Shown piece after piece: positions 34,821 through 43,943 of a DNA stretch of 64,000 bases. A program made the position numbers and the translations under genes. Origin of the DNA: Aliamphritea hakodatensis (lineage in GTDB: Bacteria > Pseudomonadota > Gammaproteobacteria > Pseudomonadales > Balneatricaceae); assembly GCF_024347195.1 (NCBI RefSeq), contig NZ_AP025281.1:3224001-3288000 (forward strand), read 5' to 3'. The notes below the pieces were generated by a model. The model was not told the origin of the DNA, searched no databases, and saw only the letters and a program-made list of their open reading frames with translations. Numbering within the stretch: position 1 is the first letter of the stretch; the number at the start of each line of letters is the position of its first letter.

Positions 34821-36377
34821 TTAAACGTTGACACACTGCACCACTTCCCGGGCAGTTGCAGCCAGCGCCTGGCTGGATGAGAACGCCCGCCCGGCGGCAT
34901 CCTGCGCTCCCTGAGAAGAGTCACGGATACCGTTCAGATTTTCGGTCAGCTCCGTCGCCGCGGCGCTCTGCTCAACCGCGGCTGCAGCAATCATTCCACT
35001 CATGTCCGCGATATTGTTCACTGACTGCAGAATCTGCTCGAGCGACTCACCGGCCACCGCAGCATGCTCAACACAGTTTTGTGCCTGGCTCTGCCCCTCA
35101 GCCATGGAAGCTGCCACCTGACGGGATTCAGCTGCCAGACGGTCAATGACCCCGTCAATTGTGCGGGTGGTTTCCTGGGTTCGCTGAGCAAGCGTTCTGA
35201 CTTCATCCGCCACCACCGCAAAGCCCCGTCCCTGATCACCGGCGCGGGCTGCTTCAATCGCCGCATTCAGTGCCAGCAGGTTAGTCTGATCAGCAATGGC
35301 GGTGATCTCTCCGGTTGCATCCGCGATCGCCAGCGCCGAGGCACGCAAAGACTCCACCTGTGTCACGGCCTGCTCAACCCGGGCGGCCAGATCCATAATG
35401 GATGCCACAGTATCATCCACCACGGTTTTACCCTGCTCAACAATCCGGTTCGTCTGTGCGGTTTCATCGGATGTCCGGGTTGCATTGGCCGCAACCTCTT
35501 CAATCGCCTGGGACAATTCTTCAATATGTACCGCAACCCGGTCGATTTCCTCCGCCTGCCGAAGCATCACCTCACTGACGTGTTCAGCAATTTCCAGCGA
35601 GTCATTACTGTGGGAATGCACCCGCATGGCTGAATAGCCTACCCGCTCACCGGCGGAACGGATCCGGGCCTGATGCAGTTTATCCGCCAGTTCAATCTGA
35701 CTGATTTCATTCACCGAACCTATATACATTTCCTGCAGAACCGGACTGTTTATGACCCCTTCCGCCCGGCACTTAAGGTCTTTAATACGTTTCATCACCT
35801 GCCAGTTGAGCAACAGTGCAAGCCCGCTGGCCAGCGCACCGCCACCGATCAGTGCAATACTGCTCCAGCCTCCCTGCCAGGCAATCAGCAGCGCCAGCCA
35901 GGGTAACAGCACGCCCATAAGGTTCAGCCGGGCCGTCATAGAAAGGTCTGCCATTGACAGCCGGCGCCGGCCTCTGGCAACCCGGCTATAGGTCTCTTCA
36001 GCCATGCGCTTGTGCTGTTCAGTGGGTTTACTGCGAACCGACTGATAACCGATACATTCACCCGCCTCAACAATTGGCGTTACATAGGCGTTCACCCAGT
36101 AATAGCTGCCATCTTTACAGCGGTTCTTCACAATCCCCATCCAGGGCTTGCCGGCCTGCAGTTTGCTCCACATATCCGCAAACACCGCCGACGGCACATC
36201 CGGATGGCGGATTAAATTGTGTGGCTGGCCAATCAGCTCTTCCCGTTCATAACCGCAGATATCCACAAAGGCATCATTCACAAAGGTGATGCGGCCTTTT
36301 TTATCCGTTGTTGATACCAGCGGGGTACCTTCCTCACACAACACTTCCTGATCAATAATGGGCTGGTTATTCCTCAT
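34821..36377 (-). CDS. Aer-type PAS chemoreceptor (first of two paralogues)
   Basis: 518 residues. An N-terminal PAS domain (about 15-115) carries the Aer FAD-pocket signature QPHNLIRHPDVPSAVFADMW and GIVKNRCKDGSYYWV, so it should bind FAD and sense redox or oxygen-linked energy state from the cytoplasm. Two hydrophobic segments lie at about 150-195, then a signalling domain with the tip ITAIADQTNLLALNAAIEAARAGDQGRGFAVVADEVR near 360-395. No periplasmic sensor and no CheR tether are seen. Convergent with the lysR gene; the two stops are 2 nt apart. Confidence 0.92.
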   Translation of the reverse strand: MRNNQPIIDQEVLCEEGTPLVSTTDKKGRITFVNDAFVDICGYEREELIGQPHNLIRHPDVPSAVFADMWSKLQAGKPWMGIVKNRCKDGSYYWVNAYVTPIVEAGECIGYQSVRSKPTEQHKRMAEETYSRVARGRRRLSMADLSMTARLNLMGVLLPWLALLIAWQGGWSSIALIGGGALASGLALLLNWQVMKRIKDLKCRAEGVINSPVLQEMYIGSVNEISQIELADKLHQARIRSAGERVGYSAMRVHSHSNDSLEIAEHVSEVMLRQAEEIDRVAVHIEELSQAIEEVAANATRTSDETAQTNRIVEQGKTVVDDTVASIMDLAARVEQAVTQVESLRASALAIADATGEITAIADQTNLLALNAAIEAARAGDQGRGFAVVADEVRTLAQRTQETTRTIDGVIDRLAAESRQVAASMAEGQSQAQNCVEHAAVAGESLEQILQSVNNIADMSGMIAAAAVEQSAAATELTENLNGIRDSSQGAQDAAGRAFSSSQALAATAREVVQCVNV

Positions 36378-36680
36378 GCGTACTTCCCCTGCACTGCTCT
36401 ATGTCTTTTCGCTCCGGAACCTTATTTTTCACACCAACATATATTTTAAATACATGTTTGCGCGCCAAATATGTAACCCCGAAGTGACGAAAAATTAAAC
36501 AGCTAAAAGAGCGAAAAGCTGACCCAGATCAGCTTGTACAAAATTTAGCCAGCGCTAATATACTATTGAAATTTATAGTTTTTTGATTTGAATAAAACGG
36601 AATCATCAAATACCGGCGATACCCAATACAAACAGGCCCGCACAATGGCGGGCCTGTATTCTGCAACGGTATGCGAACGC
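36378..36680. promoter_or_regulatory. Region between the two Aer genes: terminator and promoter
   Basis: 303 bases. A strong hairpin ACAGGCCCGC...GCGGGCCTGT at 36631-36660 ends the second Aer gene, although its T tail is poor. An inverted repeat AAGCTGA-N6-TCAGCTT lies at 36516-36535, about 140 bp before the first Aer gene start, as a possible operator. The remainder is AT-rich. Confidence 0.5.
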
Positions 36681-38237
36681 TCAGACGTTAACGCTCTGTA
36701 CAACTTCCTTGGCGGTTGCAGATAACGCCTGACTGGATTCATAAGCCCTGCCGGCGGCATCCTGCGCCCCCAGCGATGAATCTTTTATCCCTGTGAGGTT
36801 TTCACTCAGTTCAGTGGCGGCAGCACTTTGTTCAACCGATGCAGCGGCAATCATACTGCTCATATCTGCGATCTTATGCACGGACTGCAGAATACTCTCC
36901 AGCGCTTCTCCAGCCTGATTCGCATGGCCAACACAATTTTGTGCCTGGGTCTGACCCACTTCCATGGAACTTGCCACCTGCTGCGACTCTTTTGCCAATC
37001 GCTCGATCACGGCATCAATGGTACGCGTGGTATCCTGCGTCCGCTGCGCAAGGGTCCGTACCTCATCCGCAACCACCGCAAAGCCCCGGCCCTGATCACC
37101 GGCCCGGGCAGCTTCAATTGCCGCATTCAGTGCCAGCAGATTTGTCTGATCGGCAATGTCCGTAATCACACTGGTTGCTTCTGCGATGTCCAGTGCAGAT
37201 GAACGTAACGATTCAACCTGAACGACCGCCTGCTCAACCCGGGTAGCCAATTCCATGATCGAACTCACCGTGGTATCAACGACGTCTTTGCCCTGCTCCA
37301 CAACCTGATTGGTCAGGCTGGTTTCATCGGATGTCCGGGTGGCATTGGCGGCCACTTCTTCAATCGCCTGGGAAAGCTCCTCGATATGCACCGCAACGCG
37401 TTCCACTTCGCCAACCTGCCGTTCCATTGCTTCACTGACCTGTTCGGCGATTTCCAGCGAATCGGTACTGTGGGCATGTACCCGCTGAGCGGAATACCCG
37501 ACCCGCTCACTGGCGGAGCGGATTCTGGCTTCCTGAACCGCTTCCGAAAGGCTGATCTGACTGATTTCGTTCACCGATCCCACATACATTTCCTGTAGCA
37601 CCGGGCTGTCGATTATCGCTCTGGAACGGCTCTCCAGCGCACGCAGGCGGCCCAGTGAAGACCAGTTCAGACCAATAGCCAGTGCACTTGTCAGCGCACC
37701 TGCGACAATCACACCCGGCAGGCTGAAACCGCTCAGGTAGGCCCCTCCCAGCCCCAGCCAGGGAAGTATCAGGCCATAGGTCCCAAGACGGGCGCTGAGT
37801 GACAGATTCCGCAGGCTCAGCTGCCGGCCCCCCCTAGCCACACGGGCATAGGTCGCCGTTGCCATCCTTTTATGCTGATCATTAGGTTTGGTACGGACAG
37901 ACTGATAGCCGATCGTTTCACCGGCTTCCTTGATCGGGGTAACGTAAGCATTTACCCAGTAGTAACCACCATCTTTACAGCGGTTTTTAACAATGCCGAT
38001 CCAGGGTTTATCCTGTTTCAGTTTGCTCCACATATCCGCAAATACTGCCGGAGGCACATCCGGATGGCGCACCATGTTATGAGGCTGGCCAATTAATTCA
38101 TCACGGGTGAAACCTGAAATATCCACAAAGGCGTCGTTAACAAACACAATCCGGCCTTTCTTATCGGTGGTGGATACCAGGGGGGTACCTTCTTTGCACA
38201 ATACTTCGAGATCATGGACTGGCTGATTATTCCTCAT
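36681..38237 (-). CDS. Aer-type PAS chemoreceptor (second paralogue)
   Basis: 518 residues, the same length as the receptor at 34821-36377 and near-identical in plan: FAD-pocket motif QPHNMVRHPDVPPAVFADMW, two hydrophobic segments at about 150-195, and the conserved signalling tip. The region just after the membrane segments (LSLRNLSLSARLGTYGLILPWLGLGGAYLSG) differs most between the two. The pair looks like a tandem duplication, separated by a terminator and promoter so that each is transcribed alone. Confidence 0.92.
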   Translation of the reverse strand: MRNNQPVHDLEVLCKEGTPLVSTTDKKGRIVFVNDAFVDISGFTRDELIGQPHNMVRHPDVPPAVFADMWSKLKQDKPWIGIVKNRCKDGGYYWVNAYVTPIKEAGETIGYQSVRTKPNDQHKRMATATYARVARGGRQLSLRNLSLSARLGTYGLILPWLGLGGAYLSGFSLPGVIVAGALTSALAIGLNWSSLGRLRALESRSRAIIDSPVLQEMYVGSVNEISQISLSEAVQEARIRSASERVGYSAQRVHAHSTDSLEIAEQVSEAMERQVGEVERVAVHIEELSQAIEEVAANATRTSDETSLTNQVVEQGKDVVDTTVSSIMELATRVEQAVVQVESLRSSALDIAEATSVITDIADQTNLLALNAAIEAARAGDQGRGFAVVADEVRTLAQRTQDTTRTIDAVIERLAKESQQVASSMEVGQTQAQNCVGHANQAGEALESILQSVHKIADMSSMIAAASVEQSAAATELSENLTGIKDSSLGAQDAAGRAYESSQALSATAKEVVQSVNV

Positions 38238-38653
38238 GAATACATCCTCTGCGCGGGGTCATTTTTATTGTTATAGATCAGGTATTTCTCAGATTGGCGC
38301 ACTCACGAAAGATCTGCAGTCAGCATTCGCAGCAACCGGGGAAAGGCTCCTCCTGGGTGATTGATATATTATATATAATGTTTAACCAACCAAACATTAA
38401 CTGAAAATGAACAAGCACCAGATCTGTATGATAAATCAAGTATTTGCGGCACATTTGAAGCAAATGCGATAAGCCACTAACAGATAAGAAGACACTAATA
38501 TAGCCCCCTCAAAGGCATGCATTTTTACTTTGAATAGCAATCCGGTTAAGGTAGGCACTTTCTGCGCGACTACGGCTTTTATCAGCCCCGCCAGACACTT
38601 CTTTACAATGCTTTAATATAAGCCGCGACCCCGTTAAATTTGGAGTTAACACC
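38238..38653. promoter_or_regulatory. Divergent region between the second Aer gene and the ABC importer
   Basis: 416 bases without a gene. A perfect AT palindrome ATTATATATAAT lies at 38368-38379 and overlaps an inverted repeat AATGTTT-N8-AAACATT at 38377-38398. These may be promoter elements or an operator. TTGGAG at 38639-38645 is the ribosome-binding site of the importer. No spaced -35/-10 pair was convincing. Confidence 0.4.
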
Positions 38654-39616
38654 ATGAAATTCACCACATTTGCCAAGGCTGCTGCTTTGGCAGCCGGCGT
38701 ATTCTGCACTGCTGCACAGGCAGCTGATCAGACCTACATTGCGACCACCGCTATTGTTGAACACCCGGCACTGGATTCAGTTCGCGCAGGCATTAAAGAC
38801 AGCCTGATGGAAAACGGCTATAACGAAGAAAACCTTAAGTTTACCTTTGAAAGCGCACAGGGCAGCCCGGCAACTGCCGCTCAGATCGCCCGTAAAATGA
38901 TCGGTTCAGAACCTGATCTGATCGTTGCCATTGCCACCCCTTCTGCTCAGGCAGCGGTGTCTGCCAGCGAAAATATCCCGGTTATCTTTTCAGTTGTAAC
39001 TGACCCACTGGGCGCCAAGCTCGTCAGCAATGTTGAACAGCCGGGCGGCAACGTCACCGGTCTGTCTGACATGCTGCCACTGGCACAGCAACTGGAACTG
39101 CTGCAGGAAATCATGCCGGGCCTGAAAACTCTGGGTGTGCCATACAACCCGGGTGAGCCAAACGCCGTTTCCAGCGTTGAAGCACTGAAGGTTATTGCCA
39201 AAGAAAAAGGCATCAAAATCATTGAAGCCCCGGCCCCTAAATCATCAGATGTGGCCCTGGCCAGCCAAAAGCTGATCGGTAAAGCCGATGCAATTTACTG
39301 CCCGATCGATAACACCATTATTTCGGCACTGGAAGCGGTTGTTAAAACCGGTATCGACGGCCAGATCCCGGTATTCGCTGCCGATACTGACTCCGTTGCC
39401 CGCGGTGCAATCGCTGCGCTGGGTTTCAACTATTACGATCTGGGTAAACAGACCGGTGAACTGGTTCTGCGTGTTCTGAACGGCGAAAAAGCCGGCGACA
39501 TCCCGGTTAAGTTTGCTGAAGGGACTAACCTGGCAATCAACCCGAAAATGGCAGCGCGCATGGGTATCGAAATCCCTGCCAGCGTTACCGAACGTGCGAC
39601 CCAAGTGATCGAGTAA
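38654..39616 (+). CDS. ABC transporter substrate-binding protein (TrpX/COG2984 type)
   Basis: 320 residues with a signal peptide cleaved after AQA near residue 23 (AQAADQTYIATTAIVEHPALDSVRAGIKDSL). The two-lobed periplasmic fold of PF04392 proteins is evident: IVAIATPSAQAAVSASENIPVIFSVVTDP and YCPIDNTIISALEAVVK. Members bind aromatic amino acids, nucleosides or other compounds; the ligand here is open. First gene of a three-gene importer. Confidence 0.88.
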   Translation: MKFTTFAKAAALAAGVFCTAAQAADQTYIATTAIVEHPALDSVRAGIKDSLMENGYNEENLKFTFESAQGSPATAAQIARKMIGSEPDLIVAIATPSAQAAVSASENIPVIFSVVTDPLGAKLVSNVEQPGGNVTGLSDMLPLAQQLELLQEIMPGLKTLGVPYNPGEPNAVSSVEALKVIAKEKGIKIIEAPAPKSSDVALASQKLIGKADAIYCPIDNTIISALEAVVKTGIDGQIPVFAADTDSVARGAIAALGFNYYDLGKQTGELVLRVLNGEKAGDIPVKFAEGTNLAINPKMAARMGIEIPASVTERATQVIE

Positions 39617-39632
39617 GGAAACAGCCCCTACA

Positions 39633-40547
39633 ATGTCTTTATTTTCATTCATGGGTACCCTGGAGATCGGCCTGATATTCGGGCTGGTCGCCATGGGCGT
39701 GTATCTGACGTTCCGGGTGCTGGACTTCCCGGACCTGACGGTAGACGGCAGTTTTACCCTGGGCGCAGCGGTCACCGCTGCCCTGATCGTTTCTGGTATC
39801 AACCCTTACCTGTCTACGCTGGCCGGCTGTCTGGCCGGTGCGGCAGCCGGTGTTGTGACCGCCTGGCTTAACCTGCGGTTTAACATTCTGCACCTGCTGG
39901 CCAGTATCCTGACCATGACGGCGCTGTACACCATCAACCTGCGGGTGATGGGTAAGCCTAATCTGGCGCTGATCACCGACCCGACAGTACTGACCCCGTT
40001 TGAAGGCCTTGGCCTGCCAAATATGTACATGAAGCCGCTTTTCGTGGGCTTCTGTGTCATTGCCGTGGGCATTCTGCTGGCGCTGTTCCTGAAAACCCAG
40101 TACGGCCTCGCAATGCGGGCTGTGGGGGCGAACAAACGGATGGCACAGGCCAACGGCATTGTAGTGAAGGAAAAGGTCTACGCAGGCCTCGCTCTGTCGA
40201 ACGGTCTGGTGGCTCTGGCCGGTGCCCTGTTTGCCCAAACCAACGGTTTTGCTGATTCAACCATGGGTATCGGCACCATCGTTGTAGGTCTGGCGGCGGT
40301 AATCGTCGGTGAAACCCTGCTCAGCAGCCGTAAAATGCTGATTATCATCTGCAGCTGCATTGTTGGCTCTATTCTCTACCGGCTCGCCATTGGCTTCGCG
40401 CTGAATGCTGACTTCCTGGGCTTTAACGCCTCGGACCTGAACCTGATCACCGCCCTGTTGGTGGGTCTGGCGCTGGTACTGCCACAGCTGCGTAAAGAAT
40501 GGAAAGCCAAACAGGCCGCAATTAAAGCCAATGGAGGTGACGCATGA
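39633..40547 (+). CDS. ABC transporter permease (COG4120 type)
   Basis: 304 residues with about eight to nine transmembrane helices. The opening GTLEIGLIFGLVAMGVYLTFRVLDFPDLTVDGSFTLGAAVTAAL is diagnostic for permeases paired with TrpX-like binding proteins. 16 nt after the binding-protein gene; overlaps the ATPase gene by ATGA. Confidence 0.9.
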   Translation: MSLFSFMGTLEIGLIFGLVAMGVYLTFRVLDFPDLTVDGSFTLGAAVTAALIVSGINPYLSTLAGCLAGAAAGVVTAWLNLRFNILHLLASILTMTALYTINLRVMGKPNLALITDPTVLTPFEGLGLPNMYMKPLFVGFCVIAVGILLALFLKTQYGLAMRAVGANKRMAQANGIVVKEKVYAGLALSNGLVALAGALFAQTNGFADSTMGIGTIVVGLAAVIVGETLLSSRKMLIIICSCIVGSILYRLAIGFALNADFLGFNASDLNLITALLVGLALVLPQLRKEWKAKQAAIKANGGDA

Positions 40548-41347
40548 TCCGCTGTGAACAACTCCGGGTAACCTTTAACGCTGGCCTGCCCACCGAGAAG
40601 AAAGCCCTGCGGGGGGTTAATCTTGAAATCCCTCAGGGAGAATTCGTCACGGTTATCGGCTCCAACGGGGCGGGTAAATCCACCCTGCTGAACGCCGTGG
40701 CCGGCGACATTCCCGCCAGCGGTGGCAAGATTCTGTTCGGCGATAAAGACGTTACTAAAATCCCGGCAACCGGGCGTACCAAAGAAGTTGCCCGGGTATT
40801 TCAGGACCCGCTGGCAGGCACCTGCGCCACCATGACGGTTGAAGAGAACATGGCCCTGGCTTATGGCCGCGGCTCACGGGGCAAGCTGTCATTCGCCCTG
40901 AATGACAAACTGCGGCAGATCTTCCGCGAGCAGTTAAGCCGCCTGAACCTGGGGCTGGAGAACCGTCTCGATTCAGAAATGGGGCTGCTGTCAGGCGGAC
41001 AGCGACAGTCTGTCAGCCTGCTGATGTCTGCGCTTCAGCCAAGCAGCATTCTGTTACTGGACGAGCACACTGCTGCCCTTGATCCGAAGACCGCAGCACT
41101 GATTATGGACATCAGCGCGCAGATCATCGCAGAAAAGCAGCTCACGGTTATGATGGTCACCCACTCTATGCGACAGGCACTGGATTTCGGCAGCCGTACC
41201 CTGATGCTGCATGAAGGCAAAATTGTCTTTGACCTTTCCGGTGAAGACCGCGGCAATTATGAAGTCAGCGACCTGCTTGAACTGTTCGCCAAAGCCCGTG
41301 GCGGTGATGAAGCACTGGACGATGACAAACTGCTGCTCGGCAGTTAA
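40544..41347 (+). CDS. ABC transporter ATP-binding protein (COG1101 type)
   Basis: 267 residues. Walker A GSNGAGKST near 38, a Q-loop at VFQDPLAGT, signature LSGGQRQSVSLLMSAL near 150, Walker B ILLLDEHTAALDPKT (with H instead of the usual P after DE), and a His switch VTHSM. The DEHTAALD form is characteristic of this subfamily. Completes the importer with the two preceding genes. Confidence 0.92.
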   Translation: MIRCEQLRVTFNAGLPTEKKALRGVNLEIPQGEFVTVIGSNGAGKSTLLNAVAGDIPASGGKILFGDKDVTKIPATGRTKEVARVFQDPLAGTCATMTVEENMALAYGRGSRGKLSFALNDKLRQIFREQLSRLNLGLENRLDSEMGLLSGGQRQSVSLLMSALQPSSILLLDEHTAALDPKTAALIMDISAQIIAEKQLTVMMVTHSMRQALDFGSRTLMLHEGKIVFDLSGEDRGNYEVSDLLELFAKARGGDEALDDDKLLLGS

Positions 41348-41392
41348 CGTTCATCGCTGAAAGCTGATAGAGTAAACCGCGATCAAACCCTG

Positions 41393-41423
41393 AACGCCCC
41401 GGTCTGCCGGGGCGTTTTATTTT
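41393..41423 (+). terminator. Intrinsic terminator of the ABC importer operon
   Basis: AACGCCCCGG, TCTG loop, CCGGGGCGTT, then TTATTTT; 46 nt after the ATPase stop. Confidence 0.9.
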
Positions 41424-41473
41424 ACGTGAGAATAACATCGCTGAGATAGTATTTACCGGCAGGGACAGGACGT

Positions 41474-42355
41474 ATGGCAACCATCTTTCAGCATACTCAG
41501 ACGAATATTCTGGTGATTCCTCAGGCCCTGTTTGATATGCAGGATATCCGGGTAATCAGCCACCATCAGAACTCAGCCATCCTGCATAAATCCCTGCAGC
41601 AGGATCTGACCGACATTGAGTTTTATACCAACACTCCCTGCCTTATCTACATTGAAAATGGCCGCGAAGTCATCACCGGCAGTGATAACAAAACCACCGA
41701 ACTGCTGGCAGGCGATGCGGTATTTATTCCTCAGGGTTTGAACCTGCATTCCGATTTCGTCAGACAGACCGAATCCCTGAAAGCTTATCTGGTGTTCTTT
41801 GATGACCGTATCATCCACAGTTTCCTGAGTCAGACACAGTACCGTAACAGTGAAAGCAGTACCCAACCGGCCCTGTGTGTATTAGCCGACAATCCCCATT
41901 TAGAAGCTTTTTTCACCTCACTTCACAGCCATATCGGCGAACCGGGTTACCTCAGTGCCAAACTCCACGAACTGTTATATCTGCTGACCGACAACCATGA
42001 TAAGGCCACTCTGTTCACCAGCCTGTCAGCCGTCAGTACCGCCCCTCCAAAGCGTAATCTGACGCGCCTGCTCAGCCAGCAGGACATCATCCGCTTAAGT
42101 GTCAGTGATCTTGCCAGCCTGTCCGGCAGAAGCCTGTCCAGCTTCAACCGTGACTTTAAGCAAATCTATAACATGCCACCGAAACAATGGTTGCAGGAAA
42201 AACGTCTCAGCTGCGCAAAAGATTTACTGGAACAACAGGAAATGTCAGTGACAGACACCGCCCTGAACGTCGGCTATGACAATGTGTCTAACTTTATCCG
42301 GGCATTCAAGCGCCAGTACGGAACGACGCCTAAACAACACAAAGCCACAAATTAA
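41474..42355 (+). CDS. AraC-family transcriptional regulator
   Basis: 293 residues. An N-terminal cupin-like sensing region (about 20-140, LAGDAVFIPQGLNLHSDFV) and a C-terminal double HTH from about 190 (DLASLSGRSLSSFNRDFKQIYNMPPKQWLQEKRLSCAKDLLEQ ... VGYDNVSNFIRAFKRQYGTTPKQHK). The sensor end resembles the ExsA-like group, but no type III secretion genes are near. The following small monooxygenase-like gene, 102 nt downstream, is the likeliest target. Confidence 0.87.
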   Translation: MATIFQHTQTNILVIPQALFDMQDIRVISHHQNSAILHKSLQQDLTDIEFYTNTPCLIYIENGREVITGSDNKTTELLAGDAVFIPQGLNLHSDFVRQTESLKAYLVFFDDRIIHSFLSQTQYRNSESSTQPALCVLADNPHLEAFFTSLHSHIGEPGYLSAKLHELLYLLTDNHDKATLFTSLSAVSTAPPKRNLTRLLSQQDIIRLSVSDLASLSGRSLSSFNRDFKQIYNMPPKQWLQEKRLSCAKDLLEQQEMSVTDTALNVGYDNVSNFIRAFKRQYGTTPKQHKATN

Positions 42356-42457
42356 ATACTCACCTGACCGAAAAAGGATAATTTTGGCAGATCTTAAGCA
42401 GTTCCCTTTCATCTGTCTGGTTAAAGTGCTTATAACTTAAATCAACAGGAGAAAACC

Positions 42458-42748
42458 ATGACTGTCAGAGTCACGCTTAACTGCGCCATCAAACCTGAAA
42501 AATACCCGGAACTGGAGACGTTTCTTGCAGCAAACCTGCCGGGCGTACGGGAATTTCAGGGTAACCTTCAGGTTAAAGTGCTGATAAACGCTGAACATAC
42601 AGAAATACTGCTGGACGAAGAATGGCACTCGGTTGAAAGCCATCAGGCCTATCTTGAATTCATCAAGAACAACGGTGTACTGGCTCAGTTACAGGCCTTC
42701 CTGAAGGCCCCGCCAGATATAGGTTACTTCCAGGCTCTGGCAATCTGA
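42458..42748 (+). CDS. Antibiotic biosynthesis monooxygenase (ABM)-domain protein
   Basis: 96 residues forming one ferredoxin-like ABM domain (VTLNCAIKPEKYPELETFLAANLPGVREFQGNL... EWHSVESHQAYLEFIKNNG). Such small proteins dimerise; some are quinone or haem-related monooxygenases, many are of unknown role. A good GGAG ribosome-binding site precedes the ATG, and its own terminator follows. Confidence 0.82.
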   Translation: MTVRVTLNCAIKPEKYPELETFLAANLPGVREFQGNLQVKVLINAEHTEILLDEEWHSVESHQAYLEFIKNNGVLAQLQAFLKAPPDIGYFQALAI

Positions 42749-42768
42749 GCAATCAATAAACCTGAACC

Positions 42769-42796
42769 AAACGCCCCGCACCTACGGGGTGTTTTT
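42769..42796. terminator. Intrinsic terminator between the ABM gene and the GNAT gene
   Basis: AAACGCCCCG, short loop, CGGGGTGTTTTT. The genes converge here, and it may serve both. Confidence 0.85.
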
Positions 42797-42807
42797 GCAT
42801 CTGCCAG

Positions 42808-43317
42808 TTACCGGTTAAAAAGATAGTGATAAAAATGCGAACCTTCGTCCGCCACTGGCTGACGAATGAAATTTAGCTTTTTGAGCAAGCCTGCAGATGC
42901 CACATTCGCCGGATCAACTCCGGCAATGAGTACTTCCCAGGCAGTTTCCTCCCCGGCATAGTCGATAAACCCGGTGAGCATTTCACTGGCCAGCCCTTTG
43001 CCCCATTCCGACTCTTTAAGAAGATAGCCAAGATGCACATTGGAGGCGTCTGAACCGTACACAAATATAAACCCTGCCAAATCAGGAGATTGTTGATGCG
43101 CAACGGTAAACAACCGGCTTTCGGCCAGCATTCTTTCAAGCCATTCACCTGCCGTTTGCGAAGTGTTTATCCCGTGAAAATAATCCGGCAGATTCTCTGC
43201 AACCGCCGGGGTAAGTACACTGATGACCTGATTTAAAAAAGCCCTTTCACCTGCTTCAGTGTCAGCAGCAACAAATTCGCTCACCGTCAGGCGCTCTGTT
43301 TCAAAAAGACAATTCAC
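42808..43317 (-). CDS. GNAT-family N-acetyltransferase, third gene after ccdAB
   Basis: 169 residues of RimJ/RimL style: LFETERLTVSEFVAAD opening and the acetyl-CoA loop ESEWGKGLASEMLTGF near 110-125. The frame is open to 43389, overlapping ccdB; I chose the GTG at 43317 because GGAGGT lies 6 nt upstream and the family's usual N-terminus then begins at once. It starts 13 nt after the ccdB stop, so it is very probably co-transcribed with ccdAB. Its substrate is unknown. Confidence 0.83.
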   Translation of the reverse strand: MNCLFETERLTVSEFVAADTEAGERAFLNQVISVLTPAVAENLPDYFHGINTSQTAGEWLERMLAESRLFTVAHQQSPDLAGFIFVYGSDASNVHLGYLLKESEWGKGLASEMLTGFIDYAGEETAWEVLIAGVDPANVASAGLLKKLNFIRQPVADEGSHFYHYLFNR

Positions 43318-43330
43318 AGCCTGACCTCCG

Positions 43331-43648
43331 CTAAATCCCTGATATGGCAAAATCAACCGCAGCCAGTATCTCCAGCCGCAAATGCTCAAGTGTTCCCAAC
43401 GGTTGCCGGAGAATTTTTTCTGACACTGATGATAACTGAGGCGTTAGCAACAGATATGAAATACCTTCGTAAGTGATTTCCGGGGTTAACCTGTTAAGCG
43501 GCTTCTCGCTGAAATGCTCGCTATACCCCATAGGAATCACGATTCGGGTATTCAGATCATTAAGGACATTACTTTGCACATCCACCAGAAACGGAAAACG
43601 CTTCCTGCTCTGTTCAGACGGATTAAGGTAAACATCGAACTGCGCCAT
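43331..43648 (-). CDS. ccdB: CcdB-family toxin (DNA gyrase inhibitor)
   Basis: 105 residues. AQFDVYLNPSEQSRKRFPFLVDVQSNVLNDLNTRIVIPM matches the CcdB fold, and the C-terminus ends ...SGI, retaining the Gly-Ile pair that in F-plasmid CcdB follows the gyrase-contacting Trp. That Trp is replaced by Ser (AISGI), so potency may differ. The ATG shares one base with the ccdA stop (TGATG), the classic coupling that keeps toxin below antitoxin. Confidence 0.92.
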   Translation of the reverse strand: MAQFDVYLNPSEQSRKRFPFLVDVQSNVLNDLNTRIVIPMGYSEHFSEKPLNRLTPEITYEGISYLLLTPQLSSVSEKILRQPLGTLEHLRLEILAAVDFAISGI

Positions 43649-43893
43649 CAAAACTCCCTGAATTCATCTCCGAAACATCCGTGTTCGTCAACGACAGCAT
43701 TATATACCTGAATCGCCTTTTGGTTTTCATCCCGCCAGCAATCAGCCTCAGCCAGCGCCAACTGCTCACGTAATGCCTTTTCCAGCGTGGCTGATAAGTT
43801 AATATTTAACGCCCGGGACTTTTCCAGCAAATCACTGTTAATGCTCAGATTAGTCGCTTTCTTCCGCGCTAACTCGTCATATAAAGGCTGCAT
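43648..43893 (-). CDS. ccdA: CcdA-family antitoxin
   Basis: 81 residues. N-terminal ribbon-helix-helix DNA-binding part (ATNLSINSDLLEKSRALNINLSATLEKALREQ) and a C-terminal toxin-binding tail (WRDENQKAIQVYNAVVDEHGCFGDEFREF) with the aromatic and acidic pattern of CcdA. Represses its own operon, more tightly when bound to CcdB. AAGGGAAAG provides the ribosome-binding site. Tandem 11-bp repeats upstream are the expected operator. Confidence 0.93.
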   Translation of the reverse strand: MQPLYDELARKKATNLSINSDLLEKSRALNINLSATLEKALREQLALAEADCWRDENQKAIQVYNAVVDEHGCFGDEFREF

Positions 43894-43910
43894 AGGCTTT
43901 CCCTTTGGCT

Positions 43911-43943
43911 ACTTTAAGAGTGACTTAAAAGTTACTTATAAGT
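43911..43943. promoter_or_regulatory. ccdAB operator: three tandem 11-bp repeats
   Basis: ACTTTAAGAGT (43911-43921), GACTTAAAAGT (43922-43932) and TACTTATAAGT (43933-43943) are abutting 11-bp units sharing an ACTT-nn-AAGT palindrome (the last perfect). One-turn spacing just upstream of ccdA suits cooperative binding of ribbon-helix-helix dimers on one DNA face. A GC hairpin (GCAGGC-AAA-GCCTGC) at 43985-43999 lies further upstream. Confidence 0.65.
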
